Origin: Rutpela maculata
Taxonomy: Eukaryota; Arthropoda; Insecta; Coleoptera; Cerambycidae
DNA length: 64,000 bases
Assembly (NCBI GenBank): GCA_936432065.2
Contig: OW386289.2
Location: 17,752,277-17,816,276, forward strand
Direction: 5' to 3'
Shown here: positions 23,091 through 34,319 of the stretch, piece after piece
Numbering within the stretch: position 1 is the first letter of the stretch
How the letters are laid out: each line of letters opens with the position of its first letter
Made by a program: the position numbers and the translations under genes
Notes under the pieces: model-generated
Told to the model about the DNA's origin: nothing
The model's input: only the letters and a program-made list of their open reading frames with translations
Databases searched by the model: none

Positions 23091-24405
23091 CCATTCCATG
23101 AGGCGAGAAAAAAATTTTCAGAAATAGAAAAAGTGATTACTCTCATATTTGATACATTTTTTGAGGTTAGGAAATCGGGGTTTGCAATTTAGGCAGTATG
23201 CTCTCTCTGAAAGTGTAGCCAATAACCTACATTTTAAGCCAAGGTAAATCAAAATTGATTAAGATTTGACTTGTAGGCAGATATTTGTCCAAAAAAGGCT
23301 TTTTTTTTCCACTGTGTGGCGGCTCCAATATGGCAGATGTAAATTTTTTCTAAAGCAAGTGTTTTAAACCGACAAAAAAAATAAGCATTAGGTGATGATA
23401 TTAACGAAAAACAGCATTTTAAAAAAATATATTCTAGTTGCTGGGCAATAAAGTAACAAATCAAAAAAGTAACATTTTGTAAAATAAATCTGAAAACGTA
23501 CATCGACCATAACGTCTTTATTTCCTTAGAATTTTTGACGGAAGTTATATATCACCAAATCTGAATTTTAAAAAAATGGAAACTACCCCAAGAATTCTTC
23601 GCTTTTCGGAGAATTTGACTGCCTGTGGAGAATGCTTTTTTGACGGAGAATTGGCGGAGAATATAGGGTGACAGAATTTATAATTATTTCTTTATTAAAA
23701 CAAATAACAAAATAATGTACCTCTCTGTTTCCTTGCAGTTTAGGAGTAAATGATAACAGATGGCGATATGTGCGTATTCAGTTTCATTAAGGGTCAACAG
23801 AGGCCGGTTGTCGACCAATGATCTCAAGTAGTTAGCTCGATCTGCTCCATACTATCTTCGAGCATATAAGGGAAAATAGAGGTGCCTTTTCTATTCTACA
23901 ACAATGCGTATGGTTTGTTCTCAACACATATGGGCGAGGGACGCGAGAGGCGTAGTAAATACTGTAGTAAATACCCACAAAACACAATAGAAAAAGATAG
24001 TAAACAATACGCAAATGATACTAAACGCCATATTAGAAAGGATCCCCTACGGGGATGAGATCATTATTTTGCACCAGCCAAGCAATCGGTGATTAATAAT
24101 TTGCTTGTTTACAGTTGTAGCCCGAACAAACAAACAGCTGTTTGGCGACCTCTACCTTACCCCTATATTCTCGAAGGATACTATATTGGAGTGAGGAGCG
24201 ATAGGCTGGAGCGAGAATGCCATATTTGAAGGTTACCTGTCTCAGTTTCCTGAATAATTAGTTTACAAGTGAGAGGGAGCCAGAGTACCTCCAAATTTAG
24301 CTTATCTCTAAAGTTTCTTTGAAAGGGAACAATAGGTTATAAGTTCCTAATTGTTCATACTCATTCCAGTGTGTATATAGAGTTCACTAATCTCAAGCGT
24401 GCTCC
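23091..24405. other. No gene recognised
   Basis: Frames on the minus strand near 23249-23503 and 23832-24014 are short, hydrophobic and without a known motif. No repeat structure noticed apart from short GGAGAAT words near 23610-23660. Confidence 0.4.
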
Positions 24406-24440
24406 AAACCTGGTTGTGCTGATTTATCACAACCAGGTTT
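24406..24440. other. Perfect 13-bp hairpin
   Basis: AAACCTGGTTGTG at 24406-24418 is exactly complementary to CACAACCAGGTTT at 24428-24440, with a 9-base loop. It stands alone and is not followed by a T run, so I do not call it a terminator. Confidence 0.7.
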
Positions 24441-24913
24441 TATTAATTCATTACTGATGAATTAAAATATCAATTTGTGCAACTTAGTAACCCAAGTAGC
24501 AAAGGCACGTTAAAATGACGTGAAAAAATGGTCAGGAGTGACGAGAAATTACGAGTTAGATGACGTAAATGAAACGTGAAAATGACTTCCTAATGTCTCA
24601 GACGAATGACGTCTTATGCTAGACGTTAATTTGACGTCTTTTTCAGGTTATATTTGGTAATCCCTCCACAGGTTTTTAGTAATAGAAACATATAAAACTA
24701 CATACTAGTTAGTAGTCTACTTGATAAAAATAAAGTAATTAATGCATAAATAAGTTTTGTCCTATGAATTTGTTTGTTAGCCATCCGTATATTTTATTTA
24801 CATTAACATATCTAATATTGTTTACCATCACTCCAATTTTTTCTCACAAGGGTTGCCTGCAAATTATAATGTTTATTAAGTTATTAAATTCATTTTTACT
24901 TACCTTGCCAATT
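24441..24913. other. No gene; cluster of TGACGT words
   Basis: Between about 24505 and 24640 the word GACGT or its variants occur about seven times (AATGACGTG, GATGACGTAAA, ATGACGTCTT, TAGACGTTA, TTGACGTC). It follows a CCCAAGTAGCAAAG start that resembles other element ends in this window. Otherwise AT-rich and empty. Confidence 0.35.
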
Positions 24914-24999
24914 GCGGTGGGTAGGGATCGAACCTACATGTTTGCGTTGTCCGTATTACAGTACTGACGCTTCTACCAACTGAGCTATCTTAGTGACCG
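24914..24999 (-). tRNA. tRNA-like sequence, probably a pseudogene or SINE head
   Basis: The minus strand contains an A-box (TAGCTCAGTTGGTAGA) and a B-box in a perfect T arm (GTAGG TTCGATC CCTAC). A GTA triplet sits where the anticodon would be, which would suggest Tyr, but the anticodon stem is poorly paired and the acceptor stem does not close over seven pairs. This makes a working tRNA unlikely. Confidence 0.5.
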
Positions 25000-25489
25000 T
25001 TATTTCCGATGCTAAAAGCAATATTTATGGTAATGTGTATGAAGTCTTTATTATGTGAAATTGAATTTCTAGCCTTATTTAAAATAAGTATATGAAAATC
25101 TTTCAGGTTTTCTTTTTTTTAAATTTTTTTACGTGTTCCCAAACCTGAATTTTTCGAGGTACTAGTATTTTTATTTATTTATAATTATTTAAAAGAACTT
25201 ATTTAATTTGATTAAACTGTCACCACTGTCACCTGAGAAGTACGAGTAGTTGTTGAACAACGCAATTATTACATTAATTCAGTGGCGGTTCTTTAAAAAA
25301 AAAATGTTTTCCCCAGATCTCGAAATTGAAGAGCAGAGAGGGAGAAATCCTCATCTCAAATTTGATGAGCGGTGGGGGGAAGTCAGGAGTCAACTATTTT
25401 AGGAATTTAAGTTTTTAAGTTGAAGTACTTATACAAACCTGGGAAACGTGTTGGAGAAAAAACAGTCAGGTATAATATATTACCCATAT
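25000..25489. other. No gene recognised
   Basis: AT-rich. A CAGTGGCGGTTCTTT word at 25280 is reminiscent of a hAT-like end, but no partner is visible. Nothing coding. Confidence 0.35.
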
Positions 25490-25875
25490 ACCCAGATAGC
25501 ATTTTTACATTCAGAGCATGTGCTCGGAACGTACTTTATGTACCCATGGAACTAAGAATGAATATTCATTTTGTATTCCATGTAGAAAATCTGAATGTCA
25601 GAGAGACGTACAGATGACCGCCTCTCGATATACGAGTAAGATTCCTACAACGTACCCATAGACCAAAACGGAACTTGATATGAACCAGAAACGTATATTG
25701 ATATACTGATAGATACATGAGGTATAAAGGAGGAAGGTCCATCCTACATTCACAATGTACACTGCATGTTCACGGTATATGAGTACTACCTTCGTAGGAA
25801 TTAAACCGTAGGTGCCTGGTATGTTACACATGGATCATAAATCTATGATGCATGTATATTGTAGGAATGAACATT
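25490..25875. mobile_element. Possible non-autonomous element starting CCCAGATAGCA
   Basis: Begins at CCCAGATAGCA (25491-25501). The following 380 bases are rich in GTACGTTCC, ACATTC, GGAATTC and GTAC-like words on both strands, unlike the surrounding DNA. A related region at 34320-34620 ends with the reverse complement, TGCTATCTGGG. I cannot define the right end. Confidence 0.35.
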
Positions 25876-25889
25876 ATGTATCAGTGGCA

Positions 25890-26096
25890 GCTATAAGTAC
25901 TTCACTCATGCCAAGTATTTTCTTCAGAGTTTAATTATTATAATAATTTATTACTTATTGTAATCATTGATGAGTCGCTGCTTCATTCTGAATATGTTCA
26001 GTATGACGCAGCGACTCATCTATGATTACAGCAAATAATAAATTATTGTAATAATTAAACTCAAGAGAATACACGATATGAGTGAAGTACTTGCAT
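25890..26096. mobile_element. Short palindromic MITE, about 0.2 kb
   Basis: AGTACTTCACTCAT at about 25896 pairs with ATGAGTGAAGTACT at about 26078, and the arms pair well into the centre (GATGAGTCGCTGC with GCAGCGACTCATC). Loop near 25985-26010. Confidence 0.7.
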
Positions 26097-26573
26097 ATAA
26101 TAAATCCAATATCTAATTTTAAAGTTTAATTGTTACAGTCAATTATTAGGTACTTATTCTAATTTTCCACATTTCACATTCCTTGTGAAGAATATTACGT
26201 AAGTAAATGTGGAATATATGCACAGAAAATTTTTTTTTACCATTAGTTTTCAACTAAAGTCAAATGTTTTATTCATCAAATTTTATTGAATGGAGCATAC
26301 AAATGCTAAATAAACTTAAATAAAACTGTATTTGCTATAACAATACTTTACAAAGGTCCAAGAATATATGTAAAAAAAAATAGTTTTACGTTAATATAAT
26401 CTGTTAAAAACCATTTTAAAATGGATCAAACATTTATCACTGTAAAACATCAGCTTAAAAATCATATTTAACGTGTTATTTATGAAAAAATCTAATGATC
26501 ATATTACATTACCTTAAAGTTTTATCTATTTCAAATCGTGTTTTAAATTGCCAAGAACAAAACATGATTTTAT
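26097..26573. other. No gene recognised
   Basis: AT-rich flank of the LTR element; nothing supported. Confidence 0.4.
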
Positions 26574-26578
26574 TTAGG

Positions 26579-26761
26579 TGTTATGTTTTAATACTTAATA
26601 CACACACTTTTAATTAACTAGACTTTTATTAATAATACCAAAGTACATACTCGGAAACTTTACATCGACATCGACTCTTTAAGACATCTGTCACTACCAA
26701 CCTACGATTACTAAAGTTACCAACATGTGTACTTAAGGCTAGTTTATACAGATATACAACA
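26579..26761 (-). repeat. LTR of element 1 (3' LTR)
   Basis: 183 bases, TG...CA ends. Matches 31100-31282 except for one C/T difference near 26738. Confidence 0.92.
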
Positions 26762-26792
26762 TTTTGTCCCCTTATTTTTTGTTTTTTGAAGT

Positions 26793-27734
26793 TTACAGAT
26801 TCAATTTTTGAGGGGTTTTAATGACCCTACCAGATTTAGTTATGTAAGGAGTTATGGCTGGCATAACTTCTCCCACATCGGTTACAGGTTCTGTAACCTC
26901 TGTTACCTCAGGGTTAATTACATCCTTATGCAAAACTGGATTTGACAAGCAAGGTAATGGATTATTGTCACTTTTATTTTCACAGGTTTCACTCTCCACA
27001 GGTGGTGTATTCACAATGTCAGGGTTAAGCACTTCATTCTCTGCATTGCTTTGTAAACGTAAACTGTTAGAATGTACAAATTTAATATCATTGCCTACTT
27101 GGACAAGATAAGTACAATGACTTAGTACTTTTACTACTCTACCTTTTTCCCATAATCTGGTTTGAATATTTTTAACAAAAACAGTTTCATTTACACGGTA
27201 TAATTTAATGTTTCTCACAATATTATCATTTACTCTATTTCGGCTATGAAAAGAAGGCTTTATCAAATCAAACCTAGTTCTAGGTCTATTTTTTAGAAGG
27301 CTTTCTGCAGGAGATACCCCACTAGTACTGGAAGGAGTATTTCTATAAGTAAATAAGAAATTTGTTATCCGATTCATTAAAAAACTCCGAGATATATTTT
27401 TTCCCTTTTCCAAAAATAGATTTCTTTCCAAACCTTTTTTAACTGTTTGAACACCCCTCTCTGCTATACCGTTGCTTTGTGGGTGGTATGGGGGCGATTT
27501 TATGGGTTTAATCCCGTTTGCTTGACAAAATGCATAAAATTCCGAAGAGTTGAAAGGTGGACCGTTGTCCGACACCAATTCAACGGGAATACCAAAAATT
27601 GAAAATATATCTTTTAATTTTGAAATAGTCTCTTTTGCGTTAGTTCCGTTATTCATTAACTTTACCTCAATCCATTTCGATTTGTTATCAACAAGAATTA
27701 AAAAAGTATAGTCATATTTATGAAAAAAAATCAA
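26793..27734 (-). CDS. Element 1 integrase core
   Basis: 313-codon frame with the retroviral-type integrase catalytic core: the segment FLILVDNKSKWIEV, the second catalytic Asp in LVSDNGPPF (residue 56) and the catalytic Glu in HPQSNGIAERGVQ (residue 92), separated by 35 residues as in the DD35E family. The first catalytic Asp should lie just upstream (VNIDFF), but the frame is lost there. The frame's first codon is not an ATG, and an eight-base T run on the coding strand (27723-27730) separates it from that Asp. In an intact element this protein inserts the cDNA. The C-terminal part carries the 'GxxV..L..CTYLVQV' fold typical of Gypsy integrases and a variable tail. Read as part of the pol gene, broken at its start. 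Confidence 0.85.
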   Translation of the reverse strand: MIFFHKYDYTFLILVDNKSKWIEVKLMNNGTNAKETISKLKDIFSIFGIPVELVSDNGPPFNSSEFYAFCQANGIKPIKSPPYHPQSNGIAERGVQTVKKGLERNLFLEKGKNISRSFLMNRITNFLFTYRNTPSSTSGVSPAESLLKNRPRTRFDLIKPSFHSRNRVNDNIVRNIKLYRVNETVFVKNIQTRLWEKGRVVKVLSHCTYLVQVGNDIKFVHSNSLRLQSNAENEVLNPDIVNTPPVESETCENKSDNNPLPCLSNPVLHKDVINPEVTEVTEPVTDVGEVMPAITPYITKSGRVIKTPQKLNL

Positions 27735-27754
27735 TATTTACCCTGTAAAAATTG

Positions 27755-30405
27755 TTAGGTGTACTGGGCCAAGGCAACAAGTGAACTGTGGTTTGAAAAA
27801 TTTTGAGTTTGTTGGCAAATGTCGCAAGTACTAATAAATTTTTCAATGTCATCATTAGCACCTGGCCACCAACAATATGACCTCATTAACATCTTAGTAC
27901 GGACGATACCTAAGTGTTGCTCATGAAAAAGTTTTAAAATTTCGTTTCGTAAAGAACTTGGAATTACTACTTTGTTACCTATTAACAAGCAATTTTTTTC
28001 CACTGACAGTTCGTGCCTTTTCTGAAAATAAGGTTTAAACTGGTCATTCGTAATTTTATTTGGCCACCCCATGATAGTCATTTCTATAACCTTAGTTAAA
28101 ACTAAATCTTTCTTTGATGCATTAGCTATGTCATCACTGCAAAGTGGGACTTCCTCATCTAGATTAAAAGAATATAAAGAATCAGGAATTTGAGTTTCCT
28201 CTTTAAGCGGCAAACGTGATAATCCATCTGCATTCCCTACTAGACATCCTTTTTTATATTCAATTTCATAATCATACCCCGATAATGTTATGGCCCAACG
28301 AATTATGCGTGCAGCAGCCGTAACAGGGATACCTTTATTTCTACAAAAAATAAATTTCAAAGGCTGATGGTCCGTTACTAACACAAATTTTCGTCCAAAA
28401 ATAAATTTATGAAACTTTCTTAATCCGAACATTAAAGATAATCCCTCTCTTTCTATATTTGAATATCTTTGTTCAACTGAGGATAGAGTACTTGATGCAA
28501 AGGCGATCGGACGATCTTCCCCATTTATCCTATGACTTAAAACCGCTCCTACCCCATAGCTGCAAGAATCACAAGTTAAATATATAGGTTTCTGAGGATC
28601 ATAATGCACAAGTACTTGGTTAGACATTAGTAGTTCTTTACTTTGCTGAAAAGATTTCTCGCATTCTTTTGACCAAATATATTCAGCACCCGATTTACTA
28701 AGATCATAAAGTAGTTTTACTTTTGAGGATAACATTGGAATAAACTTCCGGTAATAATTTAGTAATCCAAGATAGGATTTAAGTTGCGTCAAATTTTTGG
28801 GTGAAGGTGCGTTTTGTATGCTAATTATTTTTTCATTCGTTGGATAAATACCGTCTGCATTTATTATATGTCCTAAAAACTCAACACTAGTTTCATAGAA
28901 TTTACATTTTGTTGTATTTACTTTGACATTGTATTCACCTAATCGCTTCATTACTTGGGCGACATTCTGGTGACATTGTTCAAGGCTAATTCCGAAAATT
29001 AATATGTCGTCCAGGTAACACTTAGTATTAGGAAGGCCTGACAAAATAGTGTCCATTACAGACTGAAATATTCCAGGTGCAGAACTTATTCCAGAGGTTA
29101 GTCTATTATATGTAAAAAGACCTAGGTGAGTATTTATTGTCAAGAGCTCTTTTGAACTATCACTAATTTGCAATTGTTGACAAGCTCCTTTAAGATCTAT
29201 TACTGTGAAATATTTATTTCCACTAAGACTTGCAAAAATATCTTCAGGTAAGGGTAATACGCAATGATCTGTTTCTATGACTTGATTTAATGTTTTTTTG
29301 AAATTTACACAGATTCGAATGTTATTTGAATTTTTCTTTGGCACGACTACAATTGGACTTGCCCAGTTACTAAAGTTGACTTTCGTTAATATTCCAGATT
29401 CTACCATTGAGGCCAACTCAGATTTAACTTTTGATTTTAAAGCGTACGGCATACCATAAGCTCTATGAGAGATAGATTTTGTACCTTCTTTTAATTTTAT
29501 TTCTACTTTAAATTTTCTTATGAAAGAATTGGGCTCTTCACTAAAAGTGTTTTTAAACCTATTTTGAATGTCTGCTATAAAACATTTTCTTTTGACTTCA
29601 TCAGTTTTGCATATTTCTGCGTTATTCACAGCTAACACTTTTTCTGACATTTGACCTTTAACATTAGTTTGAGTTGATAAAGGCTGGATATTTTGATATG
29701 TATCATTCATCTCATTCGGTGCAACTAATTTATCAATAATATTTGTATCTACCAAATTCCTCCAACCTGGGTTAAAAATATTCAACCAGTTTCTCCCTAG
29801 CAAAGGAATAAATTTAGTTTTACAATCTAAGATTACTAAAGGTAATACAAATGACTTGTTTTGATATAAAACATTTACACTTATTTGACCTACTATCTTA
29901 ACATTTTCTCCTGTAACTACTTTTAATTTAAAGTCTACAGGCTCTAATTTAAGTTTAAAAAATGATTTGTTATATTCATCTACATGAATCACTGATTTGC
30001 AAGCGCCTGAATCTACCTCCATTAATATTATTTTCCCTTCAATTGGCAATTTTACCTTTAAGCTTCCGTTTTCTTCTAACCTGTTTAAAGATCCCAGCAC
30101 CAACGGATTGCCTCGGGAACTACTATTTTCTACATTCAGGAACCCCAACTCAAATGAATCATCAATTTCGGACTCAATTTCTTCTTCAAAGTTTGGTTCA
30201 TTGGAATCTTCATTTTCCAAATGGTGAACACGATTCTTACACAACACGGACTTAGCAGTATGACCTGTTTGACCACAAGAGTAACATTTCCAATTTACTG
30301 CGGGACATTTATGATTTTCGAAGTGAACATTTGTTCGCGTTTGACTGAGTAGTGCTTGGTTCTCTGACTGACTGGTTGACTTTGTTTTGACTCGACTGAC
30401 TCTGA
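27755..30405 (-). CDS. Element 1 pol: protease, reverse transcriptase, RNase H, integrase zinc finger
   Basis: Open from about 30405. Upstream of the first usual start it encodes the nucleocapsid zinc knuckle CYSCGQTGHTAKSVLC. Numbering from 30247, an aspartic protease follows with VDSGA (catalytic Asp at residue 79), then reverse transcriptase with VIDLKGA (residue 351) and YLDD (411-414), RNase H (LTCDSCSYGVGAVLSH and VTDHQPLKF), and the HHCC integrase finger (HEQHLG ... CDICQQ). It stops at 27755 in ALAQYT, where integrase should continue. Other frames keep LLPWPSTPNNFYRVNIDFF, so at least two frameshifts lie between 27720 and 27800. Everything upstream of that looks intact. The enzyme would copy element RNA into cDNA in cytoplasmic particles. 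Confidence 0.9.
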
Positions 30406-31058
30406 CTATACTTTGGGTTTGATTTCCACTGACCTGACTTCTGGAATTTAAATTTGTTGACTGACATAGATTCTGGTCCCATAGCTTTGACTTGCCCTTC
30501 TGCCAACTCCATACCTACAGCAATTTGATATGCTCTTTCAAACGTCAGCTTGTCTTCTGTCAATAGCTTACGTTTAATGTTTTCAAATCGTAACCCACAT
30601 ACGAACTTATCCCTATACGCTTCCTCTAGAAAGGCTCCAAATTCACAATACTTAGCTAGATTTTTCAGCTTCGCACTAAATGTTTTGCAATCTTCATCTA
30701 CTTCTTGTTTCGCATTGTAAAATTTGTATCTCTCTGCTATCACCAATCTCGTAGGACTATAGTGTTTTAGCAAAACATCTTTCAGCTCATCATAAGTTTT
30801 TGTGCTTGGTAGTACAGGGGCTAATAAGTCTTTCAATACATCATAGGCTTCTCCCCCTATTAATGTTAAAAATAATGGTACCTTTTTTTCTTCTACCACT
30901 CTGTTACATATAAATAATTGTTCCATACGTTCCACATACGTTGTTACATCAGACTCTTTAGGCTTAAAAGGCTCAATCGTGCCCATTAACGCCATTTTGA
31001 TAACTTTTTTTTTACTAGAAGGCTTGACGTTGACTACGTTTTCTTTTAGGATCTTCAC
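30309..31058 (-). CDS. Element 1 gag
   Basis: 249 codons from an ATG at 31058. The central region (YVERMEQLFICN, IGGEAYDVLKDLL, YDELKDVLLKHYSPTR, CKTFSAKLKNLAKYC, FVCGLRFENIKRKLL) is the Ty3/Gypsy capsid pattern. The Ser/Gln/Asn-rich tail ends at 30309 just before the zinc knuckle, which is encoded in the pol frame. Gag forms the virus-like particle. The stop before the knuckle means that nucleocapsid is only made with a frame change, or that a base was lost. Confidence 0.88.
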   Translation of the reverse strand: MKILKENVVNVKPSSKKKVIKMALMGTIEPFKPKESDVTTYVERMEQLFICNRVVEEKKVPLFLTLIGGEAYDVLKDLLAPVLPSTKTYDELKDVLLKHYSPTRLVIAERYKFYNAKQEVDEDCKTFSAKLKNLAKYCEFGAFLEEAYRDKFVCGLRFENIKRKLLTEDKLTFERAYQIAVGMELAEGQVKAMGPESMSVNKFKFQKSGQWKSNPKYSQSQSSQNKVNQSVREPSTTQSNANKCSLRKS

Positions 31059-31081
31059 TGCACTGACGCGTAGATTCTACC

Positions 31082-31095
31082 GACTCGTCGCCAAA
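31082..31095 (-). promoter_or_regulatory. Primer-binding site of element 1
   Basis: On the minus strand TGGCGACGAGTCGG begins a few bases after the 5' LTR. It ends in the TGG complementary to a tRNA CCA tail, as expected for a minus-strand primer site. I do not name the tRNA. Confidence 0.7.
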
Positions 31096-31099
31096 ATTC

Positions 31100-31282
31100 T
31101 GTTATGTTTTAATACTTAATACACACACTTTTAATTAACTAGACTTTTATTAATAATACCAAAGTACATACTCGGAAACTTTACATCGACATCGACTCTT
31201 TAAGACATCTGTCACTACCAACCTACGATTACTAAAGTTACCAACATGTGTACTTAAGGTTAGTTTATACAGATATACAACA
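31100..31282 (-). repeat. LTR of element 1 (5' LTR)
   Basis: 183 bases, the upstream LTR for the minus-strand element; followed outward by the TTAGG target duplication. Confidence 0.92.
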
Positions 31283-31287
31283 TTAGG

Positions 31288-31834
31288 AAGAGGTATAAAT
31301 AAAACAGTTGTTACTTTAAATATATTTTTATTTTTTGTTACAAAAATGAATTGCAATAATAAACAATTGTGACAAAAATTTCAATTGAGATTTTTTTTTA
31401 ACAAAAAAATTTTCTTTGCAACTTATGAACTGTCATATTTTACTATAACGATTTTTTTTGCCATAAATAAAAAATAGTAAAAATTGGAGGGCTTACATTT
31501 TCAAAACCAGTGTCCAGGTGTTGCCGATGGTGATACTTGTAATTGCGAAAGTCCACTTTTCATTCTCAACACATCATCTGTGACTGATCCTACTGGCTGA
31601 ATACTTTCTTTTGGCTTTTCCAATTTTTAGGAGAAGGTATTTCCTTCCTGTCCAGCGGAGGAGATACACGTGCTAGTCCAACTATAAAAGAAAATACATT
31701 GTATTATATTTGAATAGGTACTTATTTCGATTTAAAAACTGGCCATGATAAAGTTGAAAAATATAAAAACATCTTACAAAGATCTTACAGAAAAAATAAA
31801 ACTGATCAAACATAAATTAAACAAATTGATATTA
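31288..31834. other. No gene recognised
   Basis: AT-rich flank of element 1, with long T and A runs; nothing supported. Confidence 0.4.
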
Positions 31835-32650
31835 TCATAAAGGACACGGCAGGCACAAAATAAATGGAAAAGAAGGTAAAGTCAAATGGGCTGAAAATGT
31901 AGTATGTTGTACTTCATAATATCCTGATCAAAAGTTTTCATGGGCACAATATCTGAAAATCGCCAGTTTTTGAGATATGAAAGGTCAAAGATCAGGAATA
32001 TCGGTACCCGCTGTCATAGTTGAGAGTATCATATTATGATGAGGATTTGTTTAATGTTGTTATTCTAATGTATTTGCACATATGAACCAAAGAGTTCTGA
32101 CTAGAGGAAATAAGCCGTTGATTTGCTGGACGGCGCGAGCATCCTTGTCCTTGTCGCACACCTCGTACCCTCTTCTTTGCTCTCCACTCTGTTTTATAAA
32201 GCAACACAGCCCCTCATGTACTACGCGACAAAGAGAGAACGAACTGTGTGAGAAGGATGAGAATGCTCACACCGTTTGCACGCTGTCCACTGCTCATACA
32301 TTACAACTCTTTGATGGGAACACACTTTCACTCTCTCACGCACGCTAACCAACCACCCCCCCCCCCCACTACACACATACACACACATGCACACCCTCAC
32401 TTTAAAGTAAGCATAGGAACTTAAAAAAAATCACCACCTCATTCATGAAACCTGCGGCATTTCCGGTCTTATGAATATGAATAACAACATTAAACAACTC
32501 GTCACATAATACTCTCAACTATGACATTAGTGGGTACCGATCTTCCTGATCTTTGACCTTTCAAACTGGCCATTTTCAGACATTCTGCATTTTCAGCCCA
32601 TTTGACTGTGCCCTCTTTTTCATTTGTTTTATGCGGTGTCCTTTACCTAC
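31835..32650. mobile_element. Foldback element with 0.4-kb spacer
   Basis: AAAGGACAC at 31839 pairs with GTGTCCTTT ending at 32644 (sum about 64483). Arms of roughly 180-235 bases share ACTCTCAACTATGACA and GATCTTTGACCTTTCA with their complements at 32010 and 31985. The spacer (about 32070-32470) holds a C run at 32353-32366 and CA-rich sequence; its short open frame (32082-32348) has no motif. Confidence 0.75.
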
Positions 32651-32656
32651 CCCTTT

Positions 32657-32887
32657 AAATGTACCTGAAGTTTCGAACGTTCACTTGAATGAATTTTAGA
32701 TGAAAAAGAAAAGTTAATAAAAACCACACATCGATTTAGGCATAAACACTTCATTGCCACATTTGCTGACAATAAATATCCACAATACTTAAGTTTTTAC
32801 ACCTAAATCGAAGTGTGGCTTTTATTAATTTTTCTTTTTCATACCTATGAAATTCGTTCAAGTGAACATTCGAAATTTTAGGTAAGT
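32657..32887. mobile_element. Short palindromic MITE adjoining the previous foldback
   Basis: GTTTCGAACGTTCACTTGAA near 32669 pairs with TTCAAGTGAACATTCGAAAT near 32857, and the arms pair inward through GAAAAAGAAAA/TTTTCTTTTTC and CGATTTAGG/CCTAAATCG. Unit length about 0.23 kb. Confidence 0.75.
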
Positions 32888-34319
32888 ACTTGATTTTAAA
32901 TGCCTACCAGAGTTATTAAAAGAACATATCTTCTTTCAACTTCTAGTATGGACAAAATTTCTTGGGAAGTCGACGGCTTCCAATATGTTCTTCGATATCA
33001 TTATGTTCATCTGATGGGAGGAATAACGTGTTTTTTGTACATAGTCCTTTGATTTGTTTTTGTTCACTCTTACATCAGATGTGATCTCTGCCCTTTTCAA
33101 TCAATTGCAGCTCTTCTATAATCCTCTGAAATAGGTATAAAGCAAATTACTACAAATAAATACCTATCACAACTCGTACGTTGTAATCAAATCCAATGAT
33201 TGTGATTTAAATAAACAAAAGCTTCTTAATATTGAAATAGATCGAACCTACATTCTTGAAAATAAGATTTAAACACCCCGTAAATTGTCCACGTTTCTGG
33301 GGGGTTTTCTCCTGTTTTTCAATGATCAGTCAAATTGTTTCCGTTTGAATGGTGACCACCAAGCTTCTCTTTCGTGGACCGAGACCATTACAAAGACCAC
33401 CTCAGTTTTTTTTCCAAAAAATCGATACCTACAAACGCCGTAATTATTATAACTAATATAGATGGTATGCTTAGTATAATATATACAAAGGGATACACAT
33501 TAAACTTTAGTGTCTAAATATAAAATATCTGCAAATGACAACAAAACTATGTGGTAGTTATATTGTATACAATAATTGTAAAATACTTACTGCAATGCAA
33601 TTAATGTATACTTGGACTAATTAATAAATCACGGGAAAACAAAAAACACAAAACACAAATTGAAATCTTATTGAAATCGACATTTGACAGCAGAAGCGTG
33701 ATGTAGTCCGCTAGAGCACGATGAGCATGCGCACTAATCTAAGGACCGTGGCGCGCATTTAAAAAATTCTACAAGGGGATTGTAATGACATGGAAAACGG
33801 AAATCTAAATATAAAAGATAAAATGTAATTAAATAACCATTCTAAGTCTGAACTACCTGCTTAAGAAATGCCGATAGTTACCGAGATAGTTACTAATTAA
33901 TTGAACACAGTACATAAATTAAAAAAGGATTATTATTCATTATTATTTAATATTTCATTCACTATTATTTAATATTTCATATTCATTATTATTTAATATT
34001 CCATCATAAATCTAAAGTCTGGATTCAAAATTTAAAACATATTTCATATATACAATATTGAAGAACGATTTAAAATTTATAAAACGTCATACACCACACA
34101 GGGGATGATTATAAATGTACTTAAACCAGATCTATATAGATAGAGAAACATCATAATTATTTTTGTAGGTAGGTAGATAGGTACTATAAAACTAGCATTG
34201 CTGTCTCATCAGTTGTGATGCAGGTTTATTTTTATTAGTTCAAAAATCGAACCAATCAGCGTTCGAGTTAAAAGTGCTGAACTTTTGATGATATTACTAT
34301 CGGCGCGGCGCTCGGGCGA
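32888..34319. other. No gene; short ATTATTTAATATTTCAT repeat
   Basis: Between about 33931 and 34005 the phrase ATTATTATTTAATATTTCAT is repeated three times at 20-30 base spacing. The rest has no coding or repeat structure I can defend. Confidence 0.45.

Larger units (their letters stand above)
26574..31287 (-). mobile_element. Complete Ty3/Gypsy LTR retrotransposon, element 1
   Basis: The element (26579-31282) is flanked by the direct repeat TTAGG at 26574-26578 and 31283-31287, a 5-bp target-site duplication. Two 183-bp LTRs begin TG and end CA and differ at a single position that I can see. Between them, on the minus strand, lie a primer-binding site, gag, a pol frame (protease, reverse transcriptase, RNase H, start of integrase) and the integrase core. 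The order protease-RT-RNaseH-integrase marks Ty3/Gypsy. The pol style and short LTRs suggest the Mag-like lineage, which I give as a guess. No envelope gene. Confidence 0.93.

Noticed and set aside
26854..30255. Plus-strand frames over element 1
   Set aside because: They lie opposite the minus-strand gag-pol, which has clear domains.
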